A DNA stretch of 64,000 bases. Origin: Tretioscincus oriximinensis. Lineage: Eukaryota; Chordata; Lepidosauria; Squamata; Gymnophthalmidae. The stretch covers positions 687,269 to 751,268 of the forward strand of contig JAJVDF010000227.1 in assembly GCA_022410635.1 (NCBI GenBank), given 5' to 3'. Positions 1 to 11,400 of this stretch are shown one piece after another. The position numbers were made by a program, and so were the translations under genes. Position 1 is the first letter of the stretch; each line of letters starts with the position of its first letter. The notes under the pieces were generated by a model. It ran no database searches, was not told where the DNA came from, and was given only the letters and a program-made list of their open reading frames with translations.

Positions 1-1480
1 TAATTGACATTTTTCAAGCTTATTCATCTGCATCTTAAGGTTTAAAGCACCAGATCTTAAGCTGTTCACATACAGCAAAGGAAACTGATTACACCTAAGG
101 TCTAATCCAGCTTCAATTCACTTTCAGAATGGAAGAATAAAGCAGTAAAGTGGATAATAATTTTCTTCCCACGTTCTGTAAAACAATGGTGGATTTTCTG
201 TGTTAGAGAATGCCAAAAATGAACATCTTGCCACCTTTCTGATGTGTTCTCTCACCCTGAAAATGGACTGGATTAAAACATAAAATGTGCCCAGTGCTTT
301 ATTAAGAGACCATAATATGCTGTCTTGGTGTTCACATTTCCTTTTTTAACCCACCTTTTTGAGTTTATAACATTCATAAGGGGAGGGCTGCAAACCCATA
401 TGTTGTCTCTAAGCTTTTTCTTTTCTTTTTTTACTAGATGTAGACATTATTCTGAAATGTTCCTTCATTTTATTGGAATTGCTAAACATACTTATGGCAA
501 ACCTAGTGCAGCCCCAGATTAGTCAAGCAAAACATCCATTAAATCACTATTATGATTAAGGAGAACTGAATACAGAATTTCCCATAACACTGCAACCTCT
601 ATCTGGTACTTCATTGTGGGATCATTGCTCGTGAAATAGTATCCAGATAAACGAAATGCGCAAAAAATAAGGGAATTGAGTGAGAGTGCCTTATAAACAG
701 GTATTCTGCAAAAGGAAAGAACTACTGCAGGCAAGCAAGAGCCCACTATTTTGCTAGAATTGCCTCATGCCTTTTGACAAGGGCACTGAAAGCAATTCTG
801 GGATCTGAAGAAGGCCCCAGAATTTATTCTCATTGTCTGGAAGGAGAATGAGAAGAAATTTTTACATTAATAATGCTCTGGTTCCAACATGCCCAGCAGA
901 AAATCCTTTCTTTCATCCAAGAGTTCTCATATTTTAAATCTGAATAATGTCAAAATAGTCACAATCTTCAGATGTTACAAGGTAACAATGTTCTTAATCC
1001 TCGCAAAATGGTTGTGCTATCCTGAAGCTCACAGTTTTCTCACCCCTTACAATTTGAAGTTTACTGGTTGGCCTGCAGCACATTACCTAGGCACTGCTAT
1101 TCTTATCCTTTATAGAGCGGATCCTCTGAAGAAACTGTGGTCTTACTGATGAATTTTTCAGATTTTGGCTTTCCTTAGGCACTAGTGAGTTTAGAGTTGG
1201 GTAATATCAAAGGGTTAATATATTATTTTATTATGATTTTATACACATTTATGACTTGATTGTTAGTTATTCTGTGCAGCTTGATTGCCTAAAAGGAGCC
1301 CTCAAGCTGTTAGTGGGGTTCCATGAACAGGGCTGAGGAGATATGGAGCAACATTTGAAAAGCAGCAAGCTAGCTACACTTGCATATATGCTTGCAAAAT
1401 CAACAATTTGAGGTAGAGATGAGGGACAGAAATCTAAGAAAGTGGTCTAAGGGGTCTGCTTTCCATATGCCATTTTGGGC
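1..1480. other. Unique AT-rich sequence, no gene seen
   Basis: No repeat family or convincing exon was recognised. A pyrimidine tract ending in AG at about 436 is followed by an open stretch of 27 codons ending in a stop at 522 on the plus strand. It has no partner exon and I do not call it. Confidence 0.4.
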
Positions 1481-1494
1481 TGACACAGAATGGC

Positions 1495-1751
1495 ATTTAT
1501 TTATTTATTTATTTGTATTTATATCCCGCCCTATAGCCGAAGGACTCAGGGCGGCCTACCATAGGGTGGCACACATAGCTTTTGTTGCTTTCTCCACAAC
1601 AGACACCCTGTGGAGTAGGTGGGGCTGAGAGAGTTCAAAGAACTGTGACTGGCCCAAGGTCACCCAGCTGGCTTCATGGAGGAGTGGGGAATCGAACCAG
1701 GAGACTACCAGATAAAAGTCCCACACTCTAACCACTACACCAAACTGGCTC
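1495..1751 (-). repeat. tRNA-derived SINE (family 2)
   Basis: Read on the minus strand it has a tRNA-like head with an A-box-like GTAGTGGTTAGAGTG and a B-box GGTTCGATTCC. A body follows (GTGACCTTGGGCCAGTCAC, then GGGTGTCTGTTGTGGAG), and then a 3' end with CGGGATATAAAT and a TAAA-rich tail. The same body is at 12947-13205 and 41668-41918. The 3' end resembles that of the L2-like LINEs in this window, which suggests the LINE supplied its mobilisation. Confidence 0.75.
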
Positions 1752-2369
1752 CCAAACTGGCATGTGAACAGCATGCCTCTTAGACCACTACCTGGAACAA
1801 AATAAAACCTAGTGCTAATCAGATCTTAGAAAATCTTTTGTGCCTACAATAAAATAGGTAGATTTAAGCTGCAAAAGAAATGCAAACATATTAATTTGTC
1901 ATCAGCTGACCTTAATTATTTGTCAAAAGCTAAGAAGTGAATTGACAGATGGGGGGACGGACCCTCAAGTAGTATGCACAATTGTGGGTGGTAAATATGT
2001 GAATTGTTCACTTGCAGGAGCAATCTTAAAGGAAAGACCCACACTATCGGCTATTTTAGTTGCAAAAAGCCAAATTTCATGCAAACTAGATGAAACCTAT
2101 TTATCATGTGTGCAAGTAGAAGCTGGACGCCATATTGGTATGAAGCATTGCAGATGTATGGTCTGCTTCACCTGTGTTTGCTNCCTATCCCAAAAATGAT
2201 GGACTAATGATAATAAAATACCTTCCGTGGACAATTAGTTATTTATTTAGATGTCTGAGTTTTAGTGAAATTAGTGGAAAAAATATGGAGTGGAAAGATG
2301 TGATTGTATTCATATACTCATTGCTTCAGTTTTTCATGCATTTATTTGTAATCATACTTCATGCTTCAA

Positions 2370-3033
2370 CTAATAACGTGAGTGCCTACTTCCAGTTATG
2401 TCTGGTTCATCAGTTACGGCCACTTCTGAACAGGGATGATTTAATCACAATATTCCATGCTCTGGTAACTTCTAGGTTGGACTATTATAATGCGCTCTAT
2501 ATGGGGCTGCCGTTGAAAACGGTTCGGAAGCTGCAGTTGGTGCAGAATGCAGCTAGACTGCTGACCGGAACGGCTGGCCGGACACACATCACTCCGGTCT
2601 TGAAAGAGCTGCGTTGGCTGCCAATCTGCTACCGAGCCCAATTCAAGGTGCTGATGTTAACAAATAAGGCCCTAAATAACTTGGGCTCCAAATATCTAAA
2701 AGAATGCCTTCTCCCATAACAACCTGCCTGTACCACCCCTTTCAACAGCTAATGGAGTGGGAACCCGGGGTTGGGTCTTACAGTGGTTGCCCCAAGTCTT
2801 TGGAATAGTCTCCCCNTCGAGGTGCATCTGTCATCATCATGGTATGGTTTTAGAAGATCCTTGAACCTCTTCCCTTTAGCCTTTGGCTGAAGAGAATGTT
2901 CATTTTTGTCCCCACATTTAGATACTGTTTTTATACTGTTTTTAATTTGTTAATTTTGTGTTGATATTTTACTGTTTGCCGTCCTGAGACCTTTGAGTAT
3001 GAGGCGGGGTATAAATATAAATAAATAAATAAT
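2370..3033 (+). mobile_element. L2-like LINE, 3' part (RT C-terminus and 3' UTR)
   Basis: An open stretch ending at 2719 encodes the C-terminal part of a non-LTR reverse transcriptase, with the hallmarks HALVTSRLDYYNALY and LKTVRKLQLVQNAA followed by HITPVLKELRWLP. A 3' UTR follows and ends in GAGGCGGGGTATAAATATAA with an (AAAT)n tail at about 3005-3033. The element is 5'-truncated and inactive. The same family is on the minus strand at 45963-48520. Confidence 0.8.
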
Positions 3034-3059
3034 ACTGATTTTTTTTATTAAAAAAATTT

Positions 3060-5585
3060 GACGACTTGGAAGATTTTTTAAAATTTATTTATGAGGAAGG
3101 TTATTCTGCTTCTAATGAGTAATACTATATTAATAGGACACATTTCCAGTTGCTGAAATAATATTAGTATACTGTCTCTGAAGGTAGGCAAGACAGGCTT
3201 GTCTGAAGAAACTTAAAAAATTGAAATTTGAACTTGGGGGCTCTTTGGGCCAGAGGTCAAACCGCAGATTTGGACTCCTGCTTGCATTAGCCTGGGTGGG
3301 GTGAGTGGGGTGGGACAAAGTTAGTAAAATCTGTCCTAGGATTCACTATCTTTATTAAGCAACTGATAAAGTCTTTTTTCTTGATCCTACAGCAAAAGAT
3401 CCCAGTGACAAGTTATCCACGGAACTACATACTTCATAGGCAACTATTTAAACTCTGATTAAATAACTTTAAGATGAAGAAAAAATTGTTACCATCTTCT
3501 GAGGCAACCGGGTAGTCAAATAATTTGCACCTTTAGAAGGTTCTATTGCACTACTGAATGTGACTCTTAGAAAAACAGAAAACAGATTTCCCCACCATCT
3601 ATATGACACAATTTCAAATGAATGAATATTGTTTTAATGGTTACAGTGTTCTACAGGGTGCAATTTTTTGAAATTGCTAAACAGACTCCTGTTCCTTTTT
3701 CTGTATGATCACTTCTTTAGAGCTCACCTCTACATTTAAAGACCACCATAAATGAGCTTCTCCCAGTCAGTGCATGAGAAGAGTCCTAGTACAATAACAA
3801 ACTAATGGGCAGAAGTTAAAGAAGCAGATTTTATATTTTGCAATGAACAGAAAACCACATACATTCATGATCCATAAATTATTACCTAAAGTGCTTGTAT
3901 TCTGGTGTGTCACACAAATATTTCAGGCCAACACAGTCACATTTCATTTCAACTCAATTCACACGCAAAAGGAATTATGCATCATAACAATTAACTCACC
4001 CCATAGACAAAAGAAGAAGAGAAGCAAAATGCCTTGAGTGACTGACATGCACGAGCTTTTGGNTTTTTTTGTTTGGGCAGTGGGGGTGAGGGGTGGGTGC
4101 ATTTCAATTTGATAATGCCTCAAACATTCCCAAACAAGTGGCTCTGAACACTTCTGATGTCAAGCACTGAACAAAAACCACTGCTACTTACTTTAAAATC
4201 CAGATTATGAGCTGTTGTGTTTTGGTTACAATCCTACCCTGGACTTAAAAATAATAAGCCAAGAAAAAAGAAATCATCACAAAAGGAGGAGGGAAAAAGC
4301 TTGTCCTTTTAAAATGTTAACCCAGAGTGAAAGTTGCATTTCATGAAGATTCTTTCCTTCAGTTAATTTTTTTTATCTTCAAAGCAGCATATATTCTGGT
4401 ACTAAAAAAAACCCAAAAACCCAGGGATGATACATCACGCAAGGTGCTAGCACACAGACTTTTTCTTAAAATGTAACTGCAGCCAAGAAGATTCAGAGCC
4501 AAATGGATTTAGAACGTGCTTTCCAGCGGCAAACTATGCACCAGACAGAGTATATGTGCAAAAGCTATATTCCAAAGAATGAAAGGCTGGATAAAAATGG
4601 TATTGGCAAAAATCTTCTCTTAAAGGTTCTCAAACATCTGAAGTCCTCAACAGAACAATTTCCCAGTTGAGGACTTCTATCCATCATTTGGAGTGTTTCG
4701 TAGACAAATACAGGCTCTTCAGCCTCAGAAGACTAAGCCAAATGGAGTGTGGTAACTTCACACAGGACCAACCTTTTATGGGCTGAACAGTGGAGCTTTG
4801 ATACCAGCTAATCTACCATAAATAGCTCTTGCAATGCAGAAGGATCAGATCAGCTGTTACAACAGGCCAAGCCTGTAGCTACTTCAAGTCTTGTTCCACC
4901 GTCAACAGTGTCAGTCTTGAATTTCAAATTTTATACTCCCCCCCACCCCACAAAAAATAAACTACATAAAGGGAGAGTAAATAAGAACCTTGACATGTAA
5001 AAGCCTTGAACCGACAAAAGAAATAATCATACGTAATCCGTGAAAACATGAAGTTAAAATGTATCCCCATATCCTTTTAATAATACAACTATCCAAAGAG
5101 TGACGTAGGTTTTATTGGCCAGGTCATACTTATTAACATGCAGGAAGTGATTTGTTCTAAAATGTAAGCTAAAAAATAAACCTGGACATTATTTATCACT
5201 GTGCAAAACTGCAAAACCAAGCAACTTTTATAAGGATCTTCATGCATTCACATTTTACGTTTTCCAAATATGTTTCAACAAAAATTTACGCCCCTCTACA
5301 ACTCAAATATATCATTTGATGGTGTTGACAGGAAGATACTATTGGCAAGCTGCTGCTCCCTCCCCCCATGTAGATTTATATAGCAGCCCTTGATTTTAAG
5401 AAAGCAATCGGTACAAAACTATTCCTTGCTGCAAAGAATAAGGCAAAGTGTGTAAAAAATACCCACAACCAAACAAAATTGCAATTCGCTGTTTTGTGGC
5501 TCATTTGATCCCCAAACCTTGCAAAATTATAAGAAAAAGAATGCTGGTTCCCTTTAGCATTCAGCAACACTTCACATAAATGATA
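3060..5585. other. Unique sequence downstream of the candidate gene
   Basis: About 2.5 kb in which I recognise neither repeat nor exon. It lies beyond the stop codon of the minus-strand gene and could be intergenic or part of a long 3' UTR; nothing visible decides between these. Confidence 0.4.
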
Positions 5586-5590
5586 CATCG

Positions 5591-5862
5591 TGAGATACGG
5601 TGGAGCAACAGATTAAGAGCTCATAGTTTCAACAGAGATATTGAGTTTGAGGCCCATGAGTCAGCCGTGAAGAGCAGTGAGCACCCTCTACTGGCCTCAA
5701 CTTTAGTGAACCCAGCTGTTTGAAAGCAAAGATCTTAACAAGTAGATTAACGGGTACCACCACAAAAGCCTTCNGGGGTGGGGGATGGGAATAATCCTGT
5801 ACACTGCTTTGAGTCCCTTCAGGTGAGAAGGTCAGGCTATAAAAACCAGATTATTATTCTTC
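5591..5862 (+). repeat. Sauria-SINE-like tRNA SINE, divergent
   Basis: It has a degenerate tRNA-like head, then CCCAGCTGTTTGAAAGCA, an ACCACCACAAAAGCCTT segment and the 3' end CTTTGAGTCCCTTCAGGTGA before GGCTATAAAAACC. This is the same plan as the copy at 6830-7078 and the less diverged copies at 25482 and 63340. Confidence 0.65.
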
Positions 5863-6424
5863 TACAAATTTCCACAAGTTTTAGATTTCTATACAAGTTT
5901 TAAAAATAATAANATCTGATACAAGGGAAGACCACCAGCTTAATAAAAATCAATTCTCTTGTACAAGAGGCAGAGTTTATTTCCTTAGTAAATACTGTAT
6001 CCCACCATCAAAAACTTCAGGGTAACGTGGTTCTTCAGAAGTTGCCAGTCAGGAATTGTTAGACGTATTGCCAGATATATTTGNCCAACCTACTCTGTTG
6101 CAAAACTATTCTGTAATAGCCAAGGAAGAAGTTTATGGTTGAAGACCAACATCTGAGGAGTGGTCATCCAGTACTGGGAGATTTGATACTTGGGTAGCCA
6201 ATTACTCCACCCTTGGACAGCGTGAGAATCTGCTGCAGAATCCAAAGTGCCATTCTATACCATGTAAAAGGTATATTTTATGACTCTGAATATTTATCAT
6301 CAGAACCTTGTACTGCCTTCTCTCAAATTATATCCCTTAGTGGTTAAGACAAATTAAGATAAATGTTGTGAAATGTGTTGTGAATAAAATCCAGACAAAT
6401 TCAGAATTCACAGGGACATCTCTG

Positions 6425-6690
6425 TGGTGGTACCCAGTCTCTGGTTCGGTCTCCCCCTAGAAGCTCATCAGACCCCTACACTGTGTTTTTGTTGGCACCT
6501 GGTAAAAACCTTTCCCTTCACTCTGTCTTCTGACTCTTCCTTGCAGGGAAGGAGGAGGGAGGATCCAGGTTTATTAAAAAATATTGTGCTTTAGCTTTGC
6601 TTTTTAAAACTTTTGTTACCACCCTGGGACCCATGGGGAAGGGTGGGACAAAAATTACTGAATTAAAAAATTAAAATTAAATGCTATTCC
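6425..6690 (+). mobile_element. L2-like LINE 3' UTR fragment
   Basis: The segment runs from a TCTGGTTCGGTCTCCCCCTA motif through GTAAAAACCTTTCCCTTC to CACCCTGGGACCCATGGGG and an AT-rich tail, matching the order of the 3' end of L2-type LINEs. No coding part remains. Confidence 0.55.
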
Positions 6691-6829
6691 ACAATGAACG
6701 TGTCTTTAAGGTCAAATTAGCTGCAAGAAGCAGCATGCTGACAATTATTAACCATTTTAACTAGAATCATAAACAGAGGTTTTTTTAAAGGTAGTGTATT
6801 AGACAATGCAATGCAAAAACACTAGAAAG

Positions 6830-7078
6830 ATGCACAGTGGTACAATGGTTAAGAGCCTTGGTGTTTCAGCAGAGATACCGAATTTGAAGCTCTGTGTCGG
6901 CTGTGGAGAGCAGTGAGCACCCTTTACTGGCCTCAGCTCTAGCCAACCCAGCTATTTGAAAGCAAGAAATTGCAATTAGATAAATGGGGACCATCACATC
7001 AGGCAAAAAATAAACTTGTAAGCCTCTTTGAATCCCTTCAGGTGAGAAAAGTGGGGTATAAAAACCCAGTTCTTCTTT
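6830..7078 (+). repeat. Sauria-SINE-like tRNA SINE, divergent
   Basis: Head GTGGTACAATGGTTAAGAGC, then CCCAGCTATTTGAAAGCA, then TTGAATCCCTTCAGGTGAGA and GTGGGGTATAAAAACC. It is clearly related to the copy at 5591 and probably older than the 25482 and 63340 copies. Confidence 0.7.
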
Positions 7079-7444
7079 TTATGGGTGTTAATTTTTTTAT
7101 ATGTGTAAATTGTGTTACCTTGCTAGGCATCATTATAAAATCAGAACCAATAATATATTTCCATAAAACAGCAGAACAACCCAGTTCAGAGAACTCAATA
7201 AGCCCTATGCCTTATTTCACTCATAAATACAGCTTCTTATGTCAATCTTTCTCGCACTGGTTCAGACTTAAGGCTGCACCCAAACAGATACAAAAACACG
7301 CAATTATTTAGAACTTGCATTTGCTTGCGAGATAGGACGACGATGCTCCCGATAGAATCCTAGAATAAAGATTGGATATCCCAGATTATCAGCAAATACT
7401 TGACAAACCTGGGAATGCTTTTTTCCAGAATATCCAAAAACAGC

Positions 7445-7605
7445 AGAAAGTACAGCAAGGGGGCTTGTAACACTTGGGAAACTAACCAAAGAAGTAGACC
7501 TGTCTACAAAAGCTCCTGTCACCTACCTTTCCCCTTTTAGTCTCCAAATGCTACAATCTCCCTTGCTAGACTTTCGACTAAGACTAACACATCTTTTTCT
7601 CTGAA
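7445..7605. mobile_element. PLE-like terminal repeat, inverted arms
   Basis: The left part (7445-7486) is the reverse complement, with changes, of the right part (7537-7575). Between them lie GAAGTAGACCTGTCTAC and AAAAGCTCCTG. The right end carries the family tail GACTAACACA...CTCTGA. Flanks TCCAAAAACAG and TCAAAAATAACAG are at best an imperfect target duplication. The family name is my inference. Confidence 0.5.
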
Positions 7606-7609
7606 ATCA

Positions 7610-8345
7610 AAAATAACAGAATAGTTCTTGTTTGGAGGCAGCTTAAGCATCAAGCAACACAACACAGTTTTTCTGACTATCATGCCTAGTCTTATCCCTT
7701 CTTCTCCCAATCATGAACAATAAAAAATATGTTTAGGGTGAAACCTCCATGTTCAATAAAGTAAACAATGCAGCCACACGTAACAGCTCGATTTACCCTC
7801 TGACATGAATGACATCATAAANTGCAACATGAATATATGAATTTCTTTTTTACTGGAACAACTATCCCCACGCCTTTGCACAGCTTGTGTTACCGACATT
7901 GCATAAGATTACACACAAGACAAAAGTTCCAGCATGCAAACTTCCATCTTCTTCCCTCAACCTAAAGTAAAATATTACTTGGAAGAAAGGGGGAAAAGTA
8001 TCACATTGCTATGATCAAAGACNGTAAAAATTGCAGCATAATTCACATGAACTCACTTATATTTTAGCACTGTACATTTTAGTGTCTGTGCAATTTATTA
8101 ACTCTGTATATAGTAAATTGTAACTGTATTCATGTTTGTTTGCTACTGGCTCAGGGTCCCTGGATTTAATGATGGATCACAAATTCACATGAACAATAAC
8201 AAGCTTAGTTTTTTTTCACAGAGTGACAAGATTCCCTCTACAAATAATTGATGGTTCCCAATATGACTCTAACGGACGAATGCCATGATACAGCATGAAA
8301 CGAAAGACTAGCCCTTCCCCAGCTATTCTCATGTTTATCACACCT
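7610..8345. other. Probable 3' UTR and downstream flank of the minus-strand gene
   Basis: No repeat was recognised. If the gene model is right, this begins with its 3' untranslated region, immediately left of the stop codon at 8346-8348. Confidence 0.4.
8094..8099 (-). promoter_or_regulatory. Candidate polyadenylation signal
   Basis: TTTATT on the plus strand is AATAAA on the minus strand. It lies about 250 bases beyond the proposed stop codon, a plausible 3' UTR length. Such hexamers are common in AT-rich DNA, so this is only a candidate. Confidence 0.3.
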
Positions 8346-8448
8346 CTAGCTTCTGAGAGAGTCATAAAACACATTAAGAATGCCCTTGAAAACATCCAAA
8401 GCACTCGTAAACGTGGGGCACATTTTGCCCATAGCTTTCCTTCCTCTC
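8346..8448 (-). CDS. Last coding exon of the candidate gene
   Basis: A strong acceptor (a run of T, then ACTACTTTCAG) precedes the exon. One base completes the codon TGG begun in the exon at 8614. The frame then reads through MGKMCPTFTSALDVF and GILNVFYDSL to a TAG at 8346-8348. The alternative open frame across 8216-8509 continues through the acceptor tract and shows no splice logic, so I prefer this reading. Confidence 0.5.
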
Positions 8449-11400
8449 CTGAAAGTAGTCTTACTATAAAAAAAAAAGTTTGACTGACAAACACACAAAC
8501 AGAAAACAACTCCCGGAAGGAATGCTATAGATAGTTTAAAACAAAAACAAAGTTCCTTCAGTANACACTGAGGGTTTGTTTTGTTCTTTTCTTGCTAGAA
8601 AATGAAATCTTACCAGGCTCCATTGTTAAAATCATGATTCTTTCCTCTTTCTTTCTGTCTCCCAGGACCAAGCTTCACCCAATCCAATGCTTGTGAACGA
8701 AAAGACACAGCGTGGCTTTGTCTGAGCTTATATTTTTTTTAGATATCTCAGCCCTCCTCCCACTTGTGGGGGGAAAATGGCCTGGACCCTGTCAGCTTAG
8801 CCATCTCTATTGGCTCATTCACAAAGATTCTGCTTAGCATATTCAAGTTTCCCCGAGAGCTTGAAATGACCCACAGAGACATTTTTGGCCTGGGCAGCTT
8901 GTAACTCTCACTGAGAGAAGTTAAAGTTCAAGCCTTTCACTGTCATAAACATCCATCTTGCAATAATTTCCTCTCGTTGGGTCTGGTTTCCACGTTGGCA
9001 CAAAAGTGCCCAAGAAACTGGGCTTGGAACAAATTCACACAGATCTCTTATAGGATGTATTCTCAGTTGCTGTCAACTCCCTAGCCAATAGAGCCTTTAA
9101 TATTAGGACAGGGAGACATTTAAGGTCATCTAATTTCAGTTTGGGAACAGGCTCAGCCTTGAAGAACATGATGCTGATTGGCTCATTTACAATTTAACAT
9201 ATTTAGATGGTGCTCGGCTTTTAGGGGTTAAAAAAAGGCCTTCCTCAAAGCAGCTTATGCAATGACAGAATAAAATACAATTTTCTACAGCGATATACTA
9301 GAATATAATATGCTGCCTCCTAGATACAAATCCTTAAAATAAAAATAACAGCTCAAAGAAATTGTGTTTTTGTGGCAAAGACGACATATTATAGAGTCTA
9401 CTAGGATAAAAATCTTATACATCATAAGTAATAAAAAGTATGTGTAAGAGTTCAACATTCCAAGGTAGAACAACCAATGACAGGGTTTGGAACTTTGACA
9501 GCCTAAAGAGACAGGAGTCTTGGGTTGGAAACTGGCTAAAAGACAGAAAAAAAGAGAAGTAATAAATGGATTGTTCTTTGGGTGGAAAGATGTGAGAAAT
9601 GGGACAAGGACTGGGAGGGAAAGGAAGGAAGGAAGNAAGGAAGGAAGGGAAGGAAAACAGAAAGAAGGAACAAAACAAAAAAGCTGCAAGTGAAGTGAAT
9701 GGGAGGGGGAAAGAGAGAGTAGGAGTATGGATGGAGACATAGATGGGAGCAAGAGGGTGGAGAGGCTAGAGCCCATTTATCGTTCTCTATCTCTAATCTA
9801 TATTCATTTCTAATCTACCTACCTACTTGCCTTTCTCTATGCCGGATTTTATTAAGCCTTGAAGCTGCTCTAAATTAATACTGTAGAAAACAACTTTATA
9901 TTTTGTCTTCACCATTATTTAAGAACATAAGAAGAGCCATACTAGAGCAGGCGACAGCCCATCTAGTCCAGCATTCTGTGTCACGCAGAGGCCCACCAGA
10001 TGCACCTGGGCAGTCCGAACAGAGGCAAGCAAAATATGCACCTGTTCATAGCTCCCTGCAAATGGTATTTCAGGAGTCCTGCCTGTTGCTCCATCCCGGA
10101 GGCAACATCCAGACATCCATCCTAGTACCCATTTATACCCTTGGTGTCCATAAACCTGTCTAATCCTGTCTTGAAACTATCCAGGCTGTTAGCTACCACT
10201 ACCTCTTCAGGAAGTAAATTCCACAGGCCGATGACCCTCTGGGTAAAAAAAATACTTTCCTTTGTCTGTTNTCACTTTTCTATTTTTCCCCCCATTGCTA
10301 CTACATCCTCGAGTAACACAACTGTGATAGGTTTACCAAATATTTAGATGAGAAAATCTCTCACATCTGTGCCAAATTGGACACTACTCTTGGTAGTCCC
10401 TAGAGCATTGTTTTATGGGATACATTTTGATCTGTACAGTCATATGATTTCATTTGGACAAGCCGCTTATTGGAGTTCATATTAATTCCTATTGTTTTCC
10501 TATTGTATCAAAGAGTGATAATAAATGGTTGCACATCCAATTGGAAGAATGTTTCAAGTGGGGTACCTCAAGGATCTGTCCTAGGCCCAGTGCTATTTAA
10601 CATATTTATAAATGATCTAGATGAAGGAATTGAAGGAAAACTTATCAAATTTGCTGATGACACAAAAATAGGCGGTGTTGCTAATACTAAACAAGATAGA
10701 GATAGGATTCAAAAAGATCTAGACAAACTTGAACAATGGGCTGAAACTAACAGAATGGTATTTAACAGAGAGAAATGCAAGATCCTACATCTGGGCAAAA
10801 ATAATGAAAACAGCACGTATAGAATGGGAGGAATATGTCTGAACAGCAGCACAGGTGAGAAGGACCTGGGTGTTTTGGTAGATCACAGATTAAACATGAG
10901 TCAACAGTGTGAAACAGCTGCGAAAAAGGCAAACTCAATCCTGGGATGTATCAAGAGGGGCATAGAATCTCCCTCACGTGAAGTAATTATTATTCCTCTC
11001 TACAGTACTTTGGTACGACCACACTTGGAATACTGTGTTCAGTTCTGGGGGCCCCAATTTAAAAAGGACATTGATAAACTTGAGCAAGTACAAAAGAGTT
11101 ACAAGGATGGTGAGTGGTCTGGAAACCATGTCCTATGAGGAACGGTTAAAGGATCTAGGGATGTTTAGTCTGCAAAAGAGAAGACTGAGAGGAGACTTGA
11201 TAGCTGTCTACAAATATCTGAAGGGTTATCACAGAGCAGAGGGATCAACATTGTTCTCATTAGCACATGGAAGGACTAGAAACAATGGAATAAAACTGCA
11301 AGGGAGTAGATTTAGATTAGATACCAGAAAAAACTTTCTAACAGTCAGGGTGATAAATCAGTGGAACAGTTTGCCAAAGGGGGTGGTGAGTTCGCCTTCC

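Noticed and set aside
8216..8509. 97-codon minus-strand open frame over the last exon
   Set aside because: It reads through the pyrimidine tract of the acceptor and uses a different frame from the spliced model.
9285..9776. Long minus-strand frames rich in Ser, Pro, Phe and Leu
   Set aside because: They are the complement of the Helitron purine tract, which lacks stops by composition.
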